From: an uncultured Lachnospiraceae bacterium
Lineage (GTDB): Bacteria; Bacillota; Clostridia; Lachnospirales; Lachnospiraceae
DNA length: 64,000 nt
Assembly: GCA_902789665.1 (NCBI GenBank)
Contig: CADAOY010000004.1
Span: 372,001-436,000 of the forward strand
Reading direction: 5' to 3'
Shown: piece by piece, positions 35,865-43,863 of the stretch
How the letters are laid out: each line of letters opens with the position of its first letter
Numbering within the stretch: the first letter of the stretch is position 1
Notes under the pieces: model-generated
Database searches by the model: none
What the model was told of the DNA's origin: nothing
The model's input: only the letters and a program-made list of their open reading frames with translations
Program-made: the position numbers and the translations under genes

Positions 35865-37129
35865 TGAATAAGAATTCTTTTAAAAGATTATTTGGATTAT
35901 TGGCAGTAGTTATAATTTCCACATTATTTGCTTTTGTCATTCTTCCTGTTAAGGTTAATGCCAAAGATCTGGATGAAATTGAAAAATATGTAATTAATGT
36001 AGATGTTAATGAAGATGGAACTCTTACTCTTGTTTATCATATTGAGTGGAGAGTGCTGGATTCAACTTCGGAAGGCCCGCTTTCATGGGTAATAATTGGT
36101 ACGCCTAATAAGCATTATGTCGATTATAAACCATTATCCGATTCCATTAAAAAGATGAAGTATACCACTGACTCAGGTTCCGGATTCAGGATTGACCTCG
36201 ATAAGGATTATTATGCAGGTGACCTTGTTATAATAGAATTTGCTCTTGTTCAGGATTATATGTATCAGATGGAATATCCTGAAAAAGGTCAGACTCAGTA
36301 TACCTTTACTCCGGGCTGGTTTGATGAGATTTATGTTGATGAATTAATAATTACATGGAATGAAGATAAGTCGTTATATGCTAAATCCGGCTATACGGAA
36401 ATGGATGGACGTTATGTATGGCATACATTCCTTGGTAAGGGCAGTAAATATACAGTATCGGTTGTATATCCTTCTGATGCATATGAGTTTAGTGCCAATA
36501 AAAAATATATAGATGAACAGAAGGGAAGCGGAGCCACAGATGATACCGGATCTGCCATTTTGGGAACAATCTTTATATTCTTTATGTATGGTGGTTTTTT
36601 TGTTTTAGTTTATCTGTTTGTTTTACTGGTTGATTATATATCATGGGTATCGAGTGCAGGATTTAAACCGGGAATCAAGAAAGTAAGAACTATTATTGAA
36701 TACTACGATAAATGTCAGGGCTGTGGCGGTGTAAGACCGAAGGGCGCAGAAATATGTCCATATTGTGGAAGAAACTTCATCAAATCAAAAGAGGTTATTG
36801 AAGAAACTAAGATTCCTAAGAAATATGAAGAATATAAGAAGGAAATACTTAATGCCAAAAAGGATGGTAATTACAGAATATCAACTCTTCCAAATACTGT
36901 TATGCATGTAAGTTCGGTGACCGTTCCTCATAAAACTTCCTTTAAGAATTTCAGGGCTGCCAATGCTGCAAAGTCCAGTGGAAGAAGAGGTGGACACGGC
37001 GGCGGATGTGCCTGTGCCTGCGCCTGTGCGTGTGCCTGTGCAGGTGGCGGAAGAGCCGGTTGTATAGCCAAAGATTTCTATAAAGACCACAAAAAGAAGG
37101 ATTCGGTGATTTTTACCGTATCAAAATGA
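35864..37129 (+). CDS. Membrane protein with zinc ribbon and Cys-Ala repeat tail, putative radical SAM substrate
   Basis: A 421-residue protein preceded by a near-perfect AAGGAGGTGA site. In order it has a signal peptide (about 1-32, cleavage after VNA), a beta-rich extracellular domain of about 190 residues resembling DUF2207-type proteins, one transmembrane segment (about 231-262), a zinc ribbon (C284, C287, C298, C301) and a Lys/Glu-rich linker. The tail carries GGHGGG, six Cys-Ala pairs (382-393), GGGRAGC (C400) and a Lys-rich end. With this topology the repeat is cytoplasmic, reachable by the coupled radical SAM enzyme. Codons in the repeat vary (TGT/TGC; GCC/GCG/GCA), so protein sequence rather than DNA slippage seems to be conserved. 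Function is unknown; thioether formation or metal binding on the tail are both possible. Confidence 0.82.
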   Translation: MNKNSFKRLFGLLAVVIISTLFAFVILPVKVNAKDLDEIEKYVINVDVNEDGTLTLVYHIEWRVLDSTSEGPLSWVIIGTPNKHYVDYKPLSDSIKKMKYTTDSGSGFRIDLDKDYYAGDLVIIEFALVQDYMYQMEYPEKGQTQYTFTPGWFDEIYVDELIITWNEDKSLYAKSGYTEMDGRYVWHTFLGKGSKYTVSVVYPSDAYEFSANKKYIDEQKGSGATDDTGSAILGTIFIFFMYGGFFVLVYLFVLLVDYISWVSSAGFKPGIKKVRTIIEYYDKCQGCGGVRPKGAEICPYCGRNFIKSKEVIEETKIPKKYEEYKKEILNAKKDGNYRISTLPNTVMHVSSVTVPHKTSFKNFRAANAAKSSGRRGGHGGGCACACACACACAGGGRAGCIAKDFYKDHKKKDSVIFTVSK

Positions 37130-37139
37130 TAAAAAGTAT

Positions 37140-37168
37140 TTGACAAAGACTAATTATCATTATATAAT
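37140..37168 (+). promoter_or_regulatory. Consensus promoter of rpmF
   Basis: TTGACA at 37140-37145, exactly 17 bases, TATAAT at 37163-37168: a perfect sigma-A consensus, fitting a highly expressed ribosomal protein gene. Confidence 0.95.
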
Positions 37169-37213
37169 CGTAAAGTACGTTTGAATAAAAGTAAGCAGAT
37201 AGGAGGTGTAAAG

Positions 37214-37399
37214 ATGTCTATTTGTCCTAAGAATAAATCTTCCAAGGGAAGAAGAGATAAAAGAAGAGCTAATTGGAAAATGAGCGCTAGCACATTAGTT
37301 AAGTGCAGCAATTGTGGCGCTTTAACAGTACCTCATAGAGTTTGTAAGGCTTGTGGTCATTACAACAAGAAGGAAGTAGTTAAATTAGAAGAAGCTTAA
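37214..37399 (+). CDS. rpmF: 50S ribosomal protein L32
   Basis: A 61-residue basic protein of the large ribosomal subunit. It begins MSICPKNKSSKGRRDKRRANW and has the zinc-type pairs CSNC and CKAC. The start at ATG 37214 is fixed by AGGAGGT at 37201-37207; an upstream in-frame start at 37181 would add residues unlike L32. It forms its own unit between a consensus promoter and a palindromic terminator, separated from plsX, its usual neighbour. Confidence 0.97.
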   Translation: MSICPKNKSSKGRRDKRRANWKMSASTLVKCSNCGALTVPHRVCKACGHYNKKEVVKLEEA

Positions 37400-37405
37400 A
37401 AACAT

Positions 37406-37434
37406 AGCCGGTCATATGACCGGCTTTTATTTTT
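37406..37434 (+). terminator. Rho-independent terminator after rpmF
   Basis: A perfect 20-base palindrome at 37406-37425 (AGCCGGTCAT and its complement) followed by TTTATTTTT. Confidence 0.93.
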
Positions 37435-37461
37435 GTCATATAAATATTTCTATGATATAAT
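37433..37461 (+). promoter_or_regulatory. Promoter of the GH25-like gene
   Basis: TTGTCA at 37433-37438, 17 bases, TATAAT at 37456-37461. The -35 overlaps the tail of the rpmF terminator. Confidence 0.85.
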
Positions 37462-37481
37462 ACCTTTAAGAGGTTATTAGT

Positions 37482-38606
37482 ATGCGTTTGGAAAATGACA
37501 AAGAGAATATGGAGGAATTTGACAACAAGGTCAATGTTGGTTTTGCAGGAGCAATTATGATTGCTCTTTTTGTGTTGACAATTGTTGGCGTTATTCTTTT
37601 TGTAAACAGGGACGCTCTTAATCTGCTTAATAAAAAGCCGGCACCTGAAGTTCAGGAGGTAAAAGAGCCGGATGATTTAGATGGACTTGTGTCAGGTTCT
37701 ACTTTGACATCTGATGATCTTGATATTTGGGAAGATTATCCAAAGGAAGAACCGGCAGAAGAAGAAACGGTTATTCCGGGAAGTGCCACATATGAAGAGG
37801 ATAAGGAAGAAGATCCTTCTGAAGGTGGAACAAAGACTGAAGTTAAGTTATCAGATGGAACTGTAAAATGGTATCCAATCAGTCCATATATTCCTGAATG
37901 TCCATATAAAGATGAGATGTTCAGCACAAGTAATGGAAGAATGGCTTACTATGAAGATGGCAAAGTCGTTTCCTATACAGGCGTTGATATATCACAGAAT
38001 AATGACTATGTGGATTTTAATAAAGTAAAAAAAGACGGAATTGATTATGTAATGCTGAGGGTTGGAAGCCGTGGATATTCATCAGGTGTTATATCGATAG
38101 ATGAGAATTTCTATGACAATGCACAGAGAGCAGGACAGGCCGGACTGGATATAGGTGTTATTTTCTTCTCCCAGGCCATATCGGAAGCAGAAGCGATAGA
38201 GGAGGCGGATTTTGTCTATAATACTTTAAATGGCGTAGATGTTAAATATCCTGTTGTATATCAGATGGATTATGTTCCTAATGATGTATCCAGAATAGAT
38301 AAATTAACTGTGGAGAATAAAACCAAAATCGCTGCGGCTTTCCTTAACAGAATAAATGAAAGAAGCAAGGCGGAGGGTGCGACAGGAAGATATATTCCAA
38401 TGCTTTATGCCGATAAGGAATGGGCTTTTACATCGATTAATTATTTAAGTCTGTGGTCATATGATTTATATTATGAGAATCTTTCTGACATGCCGAATTT
38501 CCCATACAGATTCCATATGTGGAAATATTCCAAAACCGGAGTGGTTGACGGTATATCCGGAAAAGTGGATTTAAGCATAAGCTTAATAGATTATAATTTG
38601 AAATAA
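37482..38606 (+). CDS. Membrane-anchored GH25 (muramidase-like) protein with altered active site
   Basis: A 374-residue protein with one N-terminal transmembrane anchor (about residues 18-41), an acidic Pro/Glu-rich linker (about 45-120), then a GH25 lysozyme-like barrel outside the cell. The fold is indicated by GVDISQNNDYVDFNKVKKDG (with D169), YVMLRVGSRGYSSG, the sequential barrel segments and WSYDLYYENL. At the catalytic strand, active GH25 enzymes have an Asp-x-Glu motif; here the aligned segment reads YPVVYQMDYV, placing Q261 and D263 at those positions. Cleavage of peptidoglycan is therefore doubtful; it may bind rather than cut. Its stop codon abuts that of the convergent next gene. 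Confidence 0.85.
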   Translation: MRLENDKENMEEFDNKVNVGFAGAIMIALFVLTIVGVILFVNRDALNLLNKKPAPEVQEVKEPDDLDGLVSGSTLTSDDLDIWEDYPKEEPAEEETVIPGSATYEEDKEEDPSEGGTKTEVKLSDGTVKWYPISPYIPECPYKDEMFSTSNGRMAYYEDGKVVSYTGVDISQNNDYVDFNKVKKDGIDYVMLRVGSRGYSSGVISIDENFYDNAQRAGQAGLDIGVIFFSQAISEAEAIEEADFVYNTLNGVDVKYPVVYQMDYVPNDVSRIDKLTVENKTKIAAAFLNRINERSKAEGATGRYIPMLYADKEWAFTSINYLSLWSYDLYYENLSDMPNFPYRFHMWKYSKTGVVDGISGKVDLSISLIDYNLK

Positions 38607-39389
38607 TTAAAACTTATATATTTTGGAACTTAACGGTAATTCATCATAAATTGCCTGGTATTCATCATCTGATAAACCGCTTATAAAATTATGATGATAA
38701 TTCTTGCCAATTCCATTACGAATCAGAATATCTGCCGCCTTGTTATATGCAATGGCGGCTTTAATTTCGTTATCATAAATCCCGATACGAATATAATTAT
38801 TAATATGAATTCGCGCTTCATATACGGTATTTAAGTCTTTTTCGATTTTTCTTACGCCTGTATAGCGGTTAATTATCCTTATATTTTCATAACGATAATC
38901 AGTTCTGTCCTTGTTAATGAATTCATAATCCCTGTTCTCAACAGCGTAGGACATAATTCCATATCTTAAGCCAAGGCTTTCCTGGCTGCCGTAATCGTTG
39001 ACAAAAAGATGATTGCCGCGCTTCATGATTTTGTGAGCAGAATAGAAGAACAGATCATCTTTGGAAAATTTCAGCGCATAATCATAGGATAAATAATATA
39101 AAAAGAATCCCGGCTTGATATAAATTGGATTTTTAAAATAAACATTATTATCCCTGAAATTGATTAAGATTATAAATTTATCAAAAGATATGGCTTTGAA
39201 TGCAGGGTAGTCATCGGGAGTATATGAACCACTAAGGATATCCTTTGCTTCTTTATAGCATGAAGCAGCCTGCCTTTTAGCGTTGAAAGAGCCAAGACTT
39301 ATGTGTTTGCCGTGGTAAGTTACGGAAACCCTGTAGTATTCCTTACCATTTGCATATTTAGCTTTAAAAATACCCGTATTCTTTGCCAT
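38607..39389 (-). CDS. AP2-like / degenerate HNH-like protein
   Basis: A 260-residue protein, one of two minus-strand genes here. Residues 1-50 (YYRVSVTYHGKHISLGSFNA and on) and about 190-235 (ARIHINNYIRIGIYDNE and on) both look like AP2 DNA-binding domains, with the lG-x-(F/Y)-x(n)-AA-x-Y-x-x-A pattern. Between them, KRGNHLFVNDYG and FINKDRTDYRYENIRIINRY match the shape of HNH homing-endonuclease modules but lack the usual catalytic histidines. It may be a domesticated homing endonuclease acting as a DNA-binding protein. No introns, flanking repeats or partner gene were seen. The ribosome site (AAAGGA) is unusually far from the ATG. Confidence 0.75.
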   Translation of the reverse strand: MAKNTGIFKAKYANGKEYYRVSVTYHGKHISLGSFNAKRQAASCYKEAKDILSGSYTPDDYPAFKAISFDKFIILINFRDNNVYFKNPIYIKPGFFLYYLSYDYALKFSKDDLFFYSAHKIMKRGNHLFVNDYGSQESLGLRYGIMSYAVENRDYEFINKDRTDYRYENIRIINRYTGVRKIEKDLNTVYEARIHINNYIRIGIYDNEIKAAIAYNKAADILIRNGIGKNYHHNFISGLSDDEYQAIYDELPLSSKIYKF

Positions 39390-39510
39390 TTAGATTGTTA
39401 ATCCTTTAACTTGCCAATATAGTAAGATTTATGCTAAAATATTATGGACTATTTGTTGAATTTATGCGTTATCAACAGATTAATTATACAATAATTTGGA
39501 GATTAAGAAA

Positions 39511-40992
39511 ATGGAAATTAAGTATACCAGCACAAGAGATAAAAATGTAATTGTTTCACCTTCAAAGGCAATTGTTACAGGCCTTTCACATGAAGGTGGT
39601 TTATTCGTGCCTACAAGTTTTCCAAAACTTGATAAGTCTTTGGATGAATTATCAAAAATGGATTACAGGAATGTGGCTTATGAAGTAATGAAATTATTCC
39701 TTACTGATTTTACAGAAAGTGAATTAAGAGGCTGCATAGAAAAAGCATATGATGAAAAGTTCGATACTGATGAGATTGTTCCGTTGTCAGAAGTAGATAA
39801 TGCTTATTATGTGGAATTATTCCATGGTGCAACCATAGCTTTTAAGGATATGGCACTCAGCATTCTTCCTCATTTAATGATGGTTGCTGCAAAGAAGAAT
39901 AATATTAATGATAAGATTTGTATTCTTACTGCAACATCCGGTGATACAGGTAAGGCTGCGCTGGCTGGTTTTGCAGGAGTGGATGGAACAAAGATAGTTG
40001 TCTTTTATCCAAAGAATGGTGTAAGTGCCATCCAGGAAAGACAGATGGTAACACAAAAGGGCGACAATGTTAAGGTTGTTGGAATTAAAGGTAATTTCGA
40101 TGATGCCCAGACAGGTGTTAAGAATATATTTGGAAGCGATGAGATGGCAAAACTTGCCAAGGATAAGGGAACAGTATTCTCATCAGCCAATTCAATTAAT
40201 ATAGGCAGACTTGTTCCGCAGATTGCATATTATGTATTTTCTTATGTGACATTAATTAAAGAAGGCAGAATCAATGCAGGAGACAAGGTTAATTTTGTTG
40301 TTCCAACAGGTAACTTTGGTAATATTTTGGCAGGCTTCTATGCTAAGGAAATTGGTATTCCTGTTAATAAATTAATCTGCGCATCAAATGAAAATAAAGT
40401 ATTATATGATTTCTTCCAAAATGGTACATATGACAGAAACAGAGAATTCATATTAACAACATCACCATCAATGGATATTCTTATTTCAAGTAACTTGGAG
40501 AGGCTTATTTATTATATCGCCGGCAATGACAGCGATAAGTGCCTTGAACTTATGAATGAACTTAAAACCAAAGGTTCATATACAATTGATGATAGTATGA
40601 AGGCTAAGCTTGATGCTTTTGTTGGCGGATTCGCATCAGAAGATGAGGTTAGCGAAAGAATCAGGGAATTATATACAAATGACAGCTATGTAATTGATAC
40701 TCATACAGCTGTTGCATCAAGTGTATATAAGGCATACAGAGAGAATACGAAAGATGAGACAGTAAGTCTTATTATTTCAACAGCAAGCCCTTACAAGTTC
40801 CCAAGAGCGGTACTTAAGGCTATTGAAGGTAAGGACAGGGAAGACAGTGATTTTGAATTAATTGATATTTTAAATAATGTAAGCCATGTTGCTGTTCCTA
40901 AGGCTGTAACGGATGTAATTAATTCACCTGTCAGATTTGATATAGTTTGTGACACAGATAAAATGAAAGATGAGGTTCTTCAGTTCTTATAG
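39511..40992 (+). CDS. thrC: Threonine synthase
   Basis: This PLP enzyme converts O-phosphohomoserine to threonine. It has 493 residues from ATG 39511 (GGAG at 39498-39501); an in-frame TTG at 39496 is less likely. Characteristic are KYTSTRDKN, EGGLFVPTSFP, the PLP lysine K112 in GATIAFKDMALS, ILTATSGDTGKAALAGF and VPTGNFGNILAGFYA. This is the longer class of threonine synthase found in clostridia and enterobacteria. No T-box or attenuator leader was found in the 120 bases upstream, and no clear promoter either. The diguanylate cyclase gene follows by 24 bases. Confidence 0.96.
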   Translation: MEIKYTSTRDKNVIVSPSKAIVTGLSHEGGLFVPTSFPKLDKSLDELSKMDYRNVAYEVMKLFLTDFTESELRGCIEKAYDEKFDTDEIVPLSEVDNAYYVELFHGATIAFKDMALSILPHLMMVAAKKNNINDKICILTATSGDTGKAALAGFAGVDGTKIVVFYPKNGVSAIQERQMVTQKGDNVKVVGIKGNFDDAQTGVKNIFGSDEMAKLAKDKGTVFSSANSINIGRLVPQIAYYVFSYVTLIKEGRINAGDKVNFVVPTGNFGNILAGFYAKEIGIPVNKLICASNENKVLYDFFQNGTYDRNREFILTTSPSMDILISSNLERLIYYIAGNDSDKCLELMNELKTKGSYTIDDSMKAKLDAFVGGFASEDEVSERIRELYTNDSYVIDTHTAVASSVYKAYRENTKDETVSLIISTASPYKFPRAVLKAIEGKDREDSDFELIDILNNVSHVAVPKAVTDVINSPVRFDIVCDTDKMKDEVLQFL

Positions 40993-41016
40993 GTTGTGTA
41001 TGTATAGGGGGAGCTT

Positions 41017-42375
41017 ATGGAAGAAGAAAAGAAACACATTCTTATAGTTGATGATGTATCGGCTAATATCAAAATCGCCGCTGATGTACTTAAAAATGAT
41101 TATAAATTATCCATGGCCAAGTCAGGTAAACAGGCTATTGAGTTTCTGGAAAAGGCCAAGCCTGATCTGATTTTACTTGATGTAAAGATGCCTGAGATGG
41201 ATGGCTATGATACTTTGCAGATTATTAAATCAAATCCTGAGACGGCGTCCATTCCTGTTGTTTTCCTGACAGTTGATGACAGAAGAGAGGCAGAGATTCA
41301 GGGACTTAAACTTGGAGCTATGGATTTTATTCTTAAGCCTTTTGAACCTGATGTAATGCTTAGCCGCATTAATAAGATTCTTCAGATTGAGGATTTAAGA
41401 AAAGACTTAACTATATCAGCAAGAAAAGATTATTTAACAGAAGTCTGGAACAGAAGATATATAGAGGATTATGTTGAAAGATATTTAGATGAAGGTGATG
41501 ACAGGGAAGCCGTTTTTCTCTTACTTGATCTGGATAATTTCAAAGTGTGCAATGATACCTATGGCCATATGGCTGGAGATGTAATCCTGTCTGAGTTTGC
41601 CAAGATAATGGAATCCATTATCGGACCAAGAGATGCAGTAGCAAGACTTGGAGGAGATGAATTTGTCATCTTCCTTAAAGGCAAGTATCAAATGGATGAG
41701 ATTAAGAAAATCTGCGAGGAAATACTTGAAAAGGTAAGAACCAAATTACCGAAGTGCGTTGATCCGAAATGCAGACTCTCAACATCCATAGGTGTTGCTA
41801 TTTGCCCTGTTGATGGTAAGGATTATAATTCACTTTATTCCAAGGCTGATAAGGCTTTATATTACGTTAAAGAGAATGGTAAGGATAATTATCATTTTTA
41901 CAGGGAAAAGGAATTTGATGTTCCAGCGCCTGAACAGTCTGATGCCATGGCAGATATGCATAAGTTAGAGAAGATGATATCCGAGCAAAGTGGTCTTGTG
42001 GGTGCATATAAAGTAGAATATGAGGCTTTTAAACATATATATCAGTTTGTATCAAGAGGTCTGGACCGTTCAGGACAGAGTGTTAAACTAATTCTTTTGA
42101 CCATTAATGCCATTAATGGATATAAGATTGCTCCTGAAGAATTAGACGGAATTATGAGCGACCTTGAAAGGACCATAGTTGTATCATTAAGACTTGGTGA
42201 TGTTACAACCAGATACAGTTCTTTCCAGTATGTGGTAATGCTTCCGGGACTTGAGGAAGATGATGCCAAGAAGGTTGCAATGAGAATTTGCGATACTTTT
42301 AATGAAATAAAAGATAAAGATAACATTATCGTTCAATATGTGATTGGTAATGTAGAAGCGAAAAAAAGAGAATGA
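41017..42375 (+). CDS. Response regulator diguanylate cyclase (REC-GGDEF plus degenerate GGDEF-like domain)
   Basis: A 452-residue soluble protein. An N-terminal receiver domain has the acidic pair D12/D13 and the phospho-acceptor D55 in LILLDVKMPEMDGY, then LKPF. A GGDEF cyclase domain has LTEVWNRRYIE and an intact RLGGDEF (212-216), so c-di-GMP synthesis is expected. The RxxD inhibitory site is not present at its usual place (GPRD there). Residues about 318-452 resemble a second GGDEF fold in which the motif is replaced by RYSSFQYVV. No histidine kinase is adjacent. It lies between thrC and citrate synthase with gaps of 24 and 12 bases, an odd setting for a signalling gene. Confidence 0.92.
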   Translation: MEEEKKHILIVDDVSANIKIAADVLKNDYKLSMAKSGKQAIEFLEKAKPDLILLDVKMPEMDGYDTLQIIKSNPETASIPVVFLTVDDRREAEIQGLKLGAMDFILKPFEPDVMLSRINKILQIEDLRKDLTISARKDYLTEVWNRRYIEDYVERYLDEGDDREAVFLLLDLDNFKVCNDTYGHMAGDVILSEFAKIMESIIGPRDAVARLGGDEFVIFLKGKYQMDEIKKICEEILEKVRTKLPKCVDPKCRLSTSIGVAICPVDGKDYNSLYSKADKALYYVKENGKDNYHFYREKEFDVPAPEQSDAMADMHKLEKMISEQSGLVGAYKVEYEAFKHIYQFVSRGLDRSGQSVKLILLTINAINGYKIAPEELDGIMSDLERTIVVSLRLGDVTTRYSSFQYVVMLPGLEEDDAKKVAMRICDTFNEIKDKDNIIVQYVIGNVEAKKRE

Positions 42376-42387
42376 AAGGATAAATGA

Positions 42388-43764
42388 ATGACTAATTACA
42401 ATTTTGATATTTTTCAGGAAGAGGTTTCGCCTGAAATATTAAGACTTGCAAAAATTTCTGAGCAGCACAGCATAATTGATAATGAACTTTTTACCAAATA
42501 TGATGTTAAAAGAGGACTTAGAGATTTAAACGGACGAGGTGTTCGTACAGGCCTTACCCGAATATCAGATGTAAGAGCCAATAAAATTGTAGATGGTGAA
42601 CAGATTCCAATCCCTGGAAAACTTTTCTACCGTGGTTATAATGTTGAAGATTTAGTTAAAGGATTTACTGAAGATAACAGATATGGTTTTGAGGAGGTAG
42701 CATTTCTGCTGCTTTTTGATAAACTGCCGGATAATGATGAATTAAATACTTTTAAGAAAATCATTGGCGGATACAGAAGTCTTCCTACATCTTTCGTAAG
42801 AGATATAATCATGAAGGCTCCAAGTAAGGATATGATGAATACCCTTGCAAGATCAGTACTTACTTTATATGCATATGATGACAGGGCAGATGATACATCA
42901 CTTCCTAATGTTTTAAGACAGTGCATGCAGCTTATCAGTTTATTTCCTGAACTTGCAATATATGGATATCAGGCATATAACCATTATCATGATGGCAACA
43001 GCTTGTTTATTCATACACCTAATCCGGAATTATCTACTGCAGAAAACATTTTAAGTCTTTTAAGACCGGACAGTTCATATACCAAGTTAGAGGCAACACT
43101 TCTTGATATTGCTCTTGTACTTCATATGGAACATGGTGGTGGTAATAACTCCACATTTACAACACATGTTGTTACATCTACACTTACTGATACATATTCA
43201 ACCATTGCTGCAGCCATTGGTTCATTAAAGGGACCAAGACATGGCGGCGCAAATATCAAGGTTGTTAAAATGTTTGAAGACATGAAGGCCAATGTTAAGG
43301 ACTGGAAGGATGAGGACGAAGTTGGTGCATATCTTAGAAGACTTCTTCATAAAGATGCATTTGACCATGCAGGATTAATCTATGGCTGTGGTCATGCTAT
43401 TTATTCAAGTTCAGATCCGAGGGCGGAGATTTTTAAAGATTTCGTTGGAAAACTTTCGCATGAAAAAGGTCTGGATTCTGAATATCAGTTATATTCGCTG
43501 GTTGAGAGACTTGCTCCTAAGATTATCGCTGAAGAGCGTAAGATGTATAAGGGTGTCTGCATCAATGTGGACTTCTATTCAGGCTTTGTATACAGCATGC
43601 TGGGACTTCCTGCTGAACTTTATACACCAATGTTTGCAATTGCAAGAATTGTTGGATGGAGTGCACACAGAATGGAAGAACTTGCCAATAACGGTAAGAT
43701 TATCAGACCTGCATATATGCCAATTCATGATGACCTTAAATATGTAGCAATTGATAAAAGATAA
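42388..43764 (+). CDS. Citrate synthase
   Basis: This enzyme condenses acetyl-CoA and oxaloacetate to citrate. The 458-residue protein has GLTRISDVRA, GKLFYRGYNVEDLV, VLHMEHGGGNNSTFTTHVV, GSLKGPRHGGANIKVV and AGLIYGCGHAIY motifs carrying the catalytic histidines. In an anaerobe it probably serves 2-oxoglutarate and glutamate supply through an incomplete citric acid pathway. It follows the diguanylate cyclase gene by 12 bases and ends the transcript at a terminator just after its stop. Confidence 0.94.
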   Translation: MTNYNFDIFQEEVSPEILRLAKISEQHSIIDNELFTKYDVKRGLRDLNGRGVRTGLTRISDVRANKIVDGEQIPIPGKLFYRGYNVEDLVKGFTEDNRYGFEEVAFLLLFDKLPDNDELNTFKKIIGGYRSLPTSFVRDIIMKAPSKDMMNTLARSVLTLYAYDDRADDTSLPNVLRQCMQLISLFPELAIYGYQAYNHYHDGNSLFIHTPNPELSTAENILSLLRPDSSYTKLEATLLDIALVLHMEHGGGNNSTFTTHVVTSTLTDTYSTIAAAIGSLKGPRHGGANIKVVKMFEDMKANVKDWKDEDEVGAYLRRLLHKDAFDHAGLIYGCGHAIYSSSDPRAEIFKDFVGKLSHEKGLDSEYQLYSLVERLAPKIIAEERKMYKGVCINVDFYSGFVYSMLGLPAELYTPMFAIARIVGWSAHRMEELANNGKIIRPAYMPIHDDLKYVAIDKR

Positions 43765-43766
43765 AT

Positions 43767-43795
43767 AAGAAATGCGCCTTTATGGGCGCTTTCTT
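43767..43795 (+). terminator. Rho-independent terminator after citrate synthase
   Basis: The GCGCC/GGCGC core stem at 43774-43778/43785-43789 is extended by AAGAAA/TTTCTT with one bulged T. The weak T-run makes it less certain than others here. Confidence 0.7.
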
Positions 43796-43844
43796 AAATT
43801 GAGCAGCATAAGCGTAAGGGCGTGCTGTAATTAGACGGTTTTTG

Positions 43845-43863
43845 GCAGCCTTGCCAGGGCTGC
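43845..43863 (+). other. Hairpin abutting the M24 peptidase ribosome site
   Basis: GCAGCC (43845-43850) pairs with GGCTGC (43858-43863) and is followed at once by GAAGGAG, the ribosome site of the next gene. A second inverted pair, CAGCA/TGCTG, lies upstream at 43804-43808/43823-43827. The pair may tune translation. Confidence 0.4.

Noticed and set aside
37007-37042. Cys-Ala repeat as a simple DNA microsatellite or sequencing artefact
   Set aside because: The codons vary synonymously while the protein repeat is exact, and the frame continues to a normal stop.
36881-37090. Minus-strand reading frame opposite the Cys-Ala repeat, coding a Thr/Gly repeat
   Set aside because: It is a mirror of the repeat's codons, has no ribosome site and lies wholly within the real gene.
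39390-39510. T-box or threonine attenuator upstream of thrC
   Set aside because: The gap is about 120 bases, shared with a divergent gene, with no terminator/antiterminator pair or T-box core.
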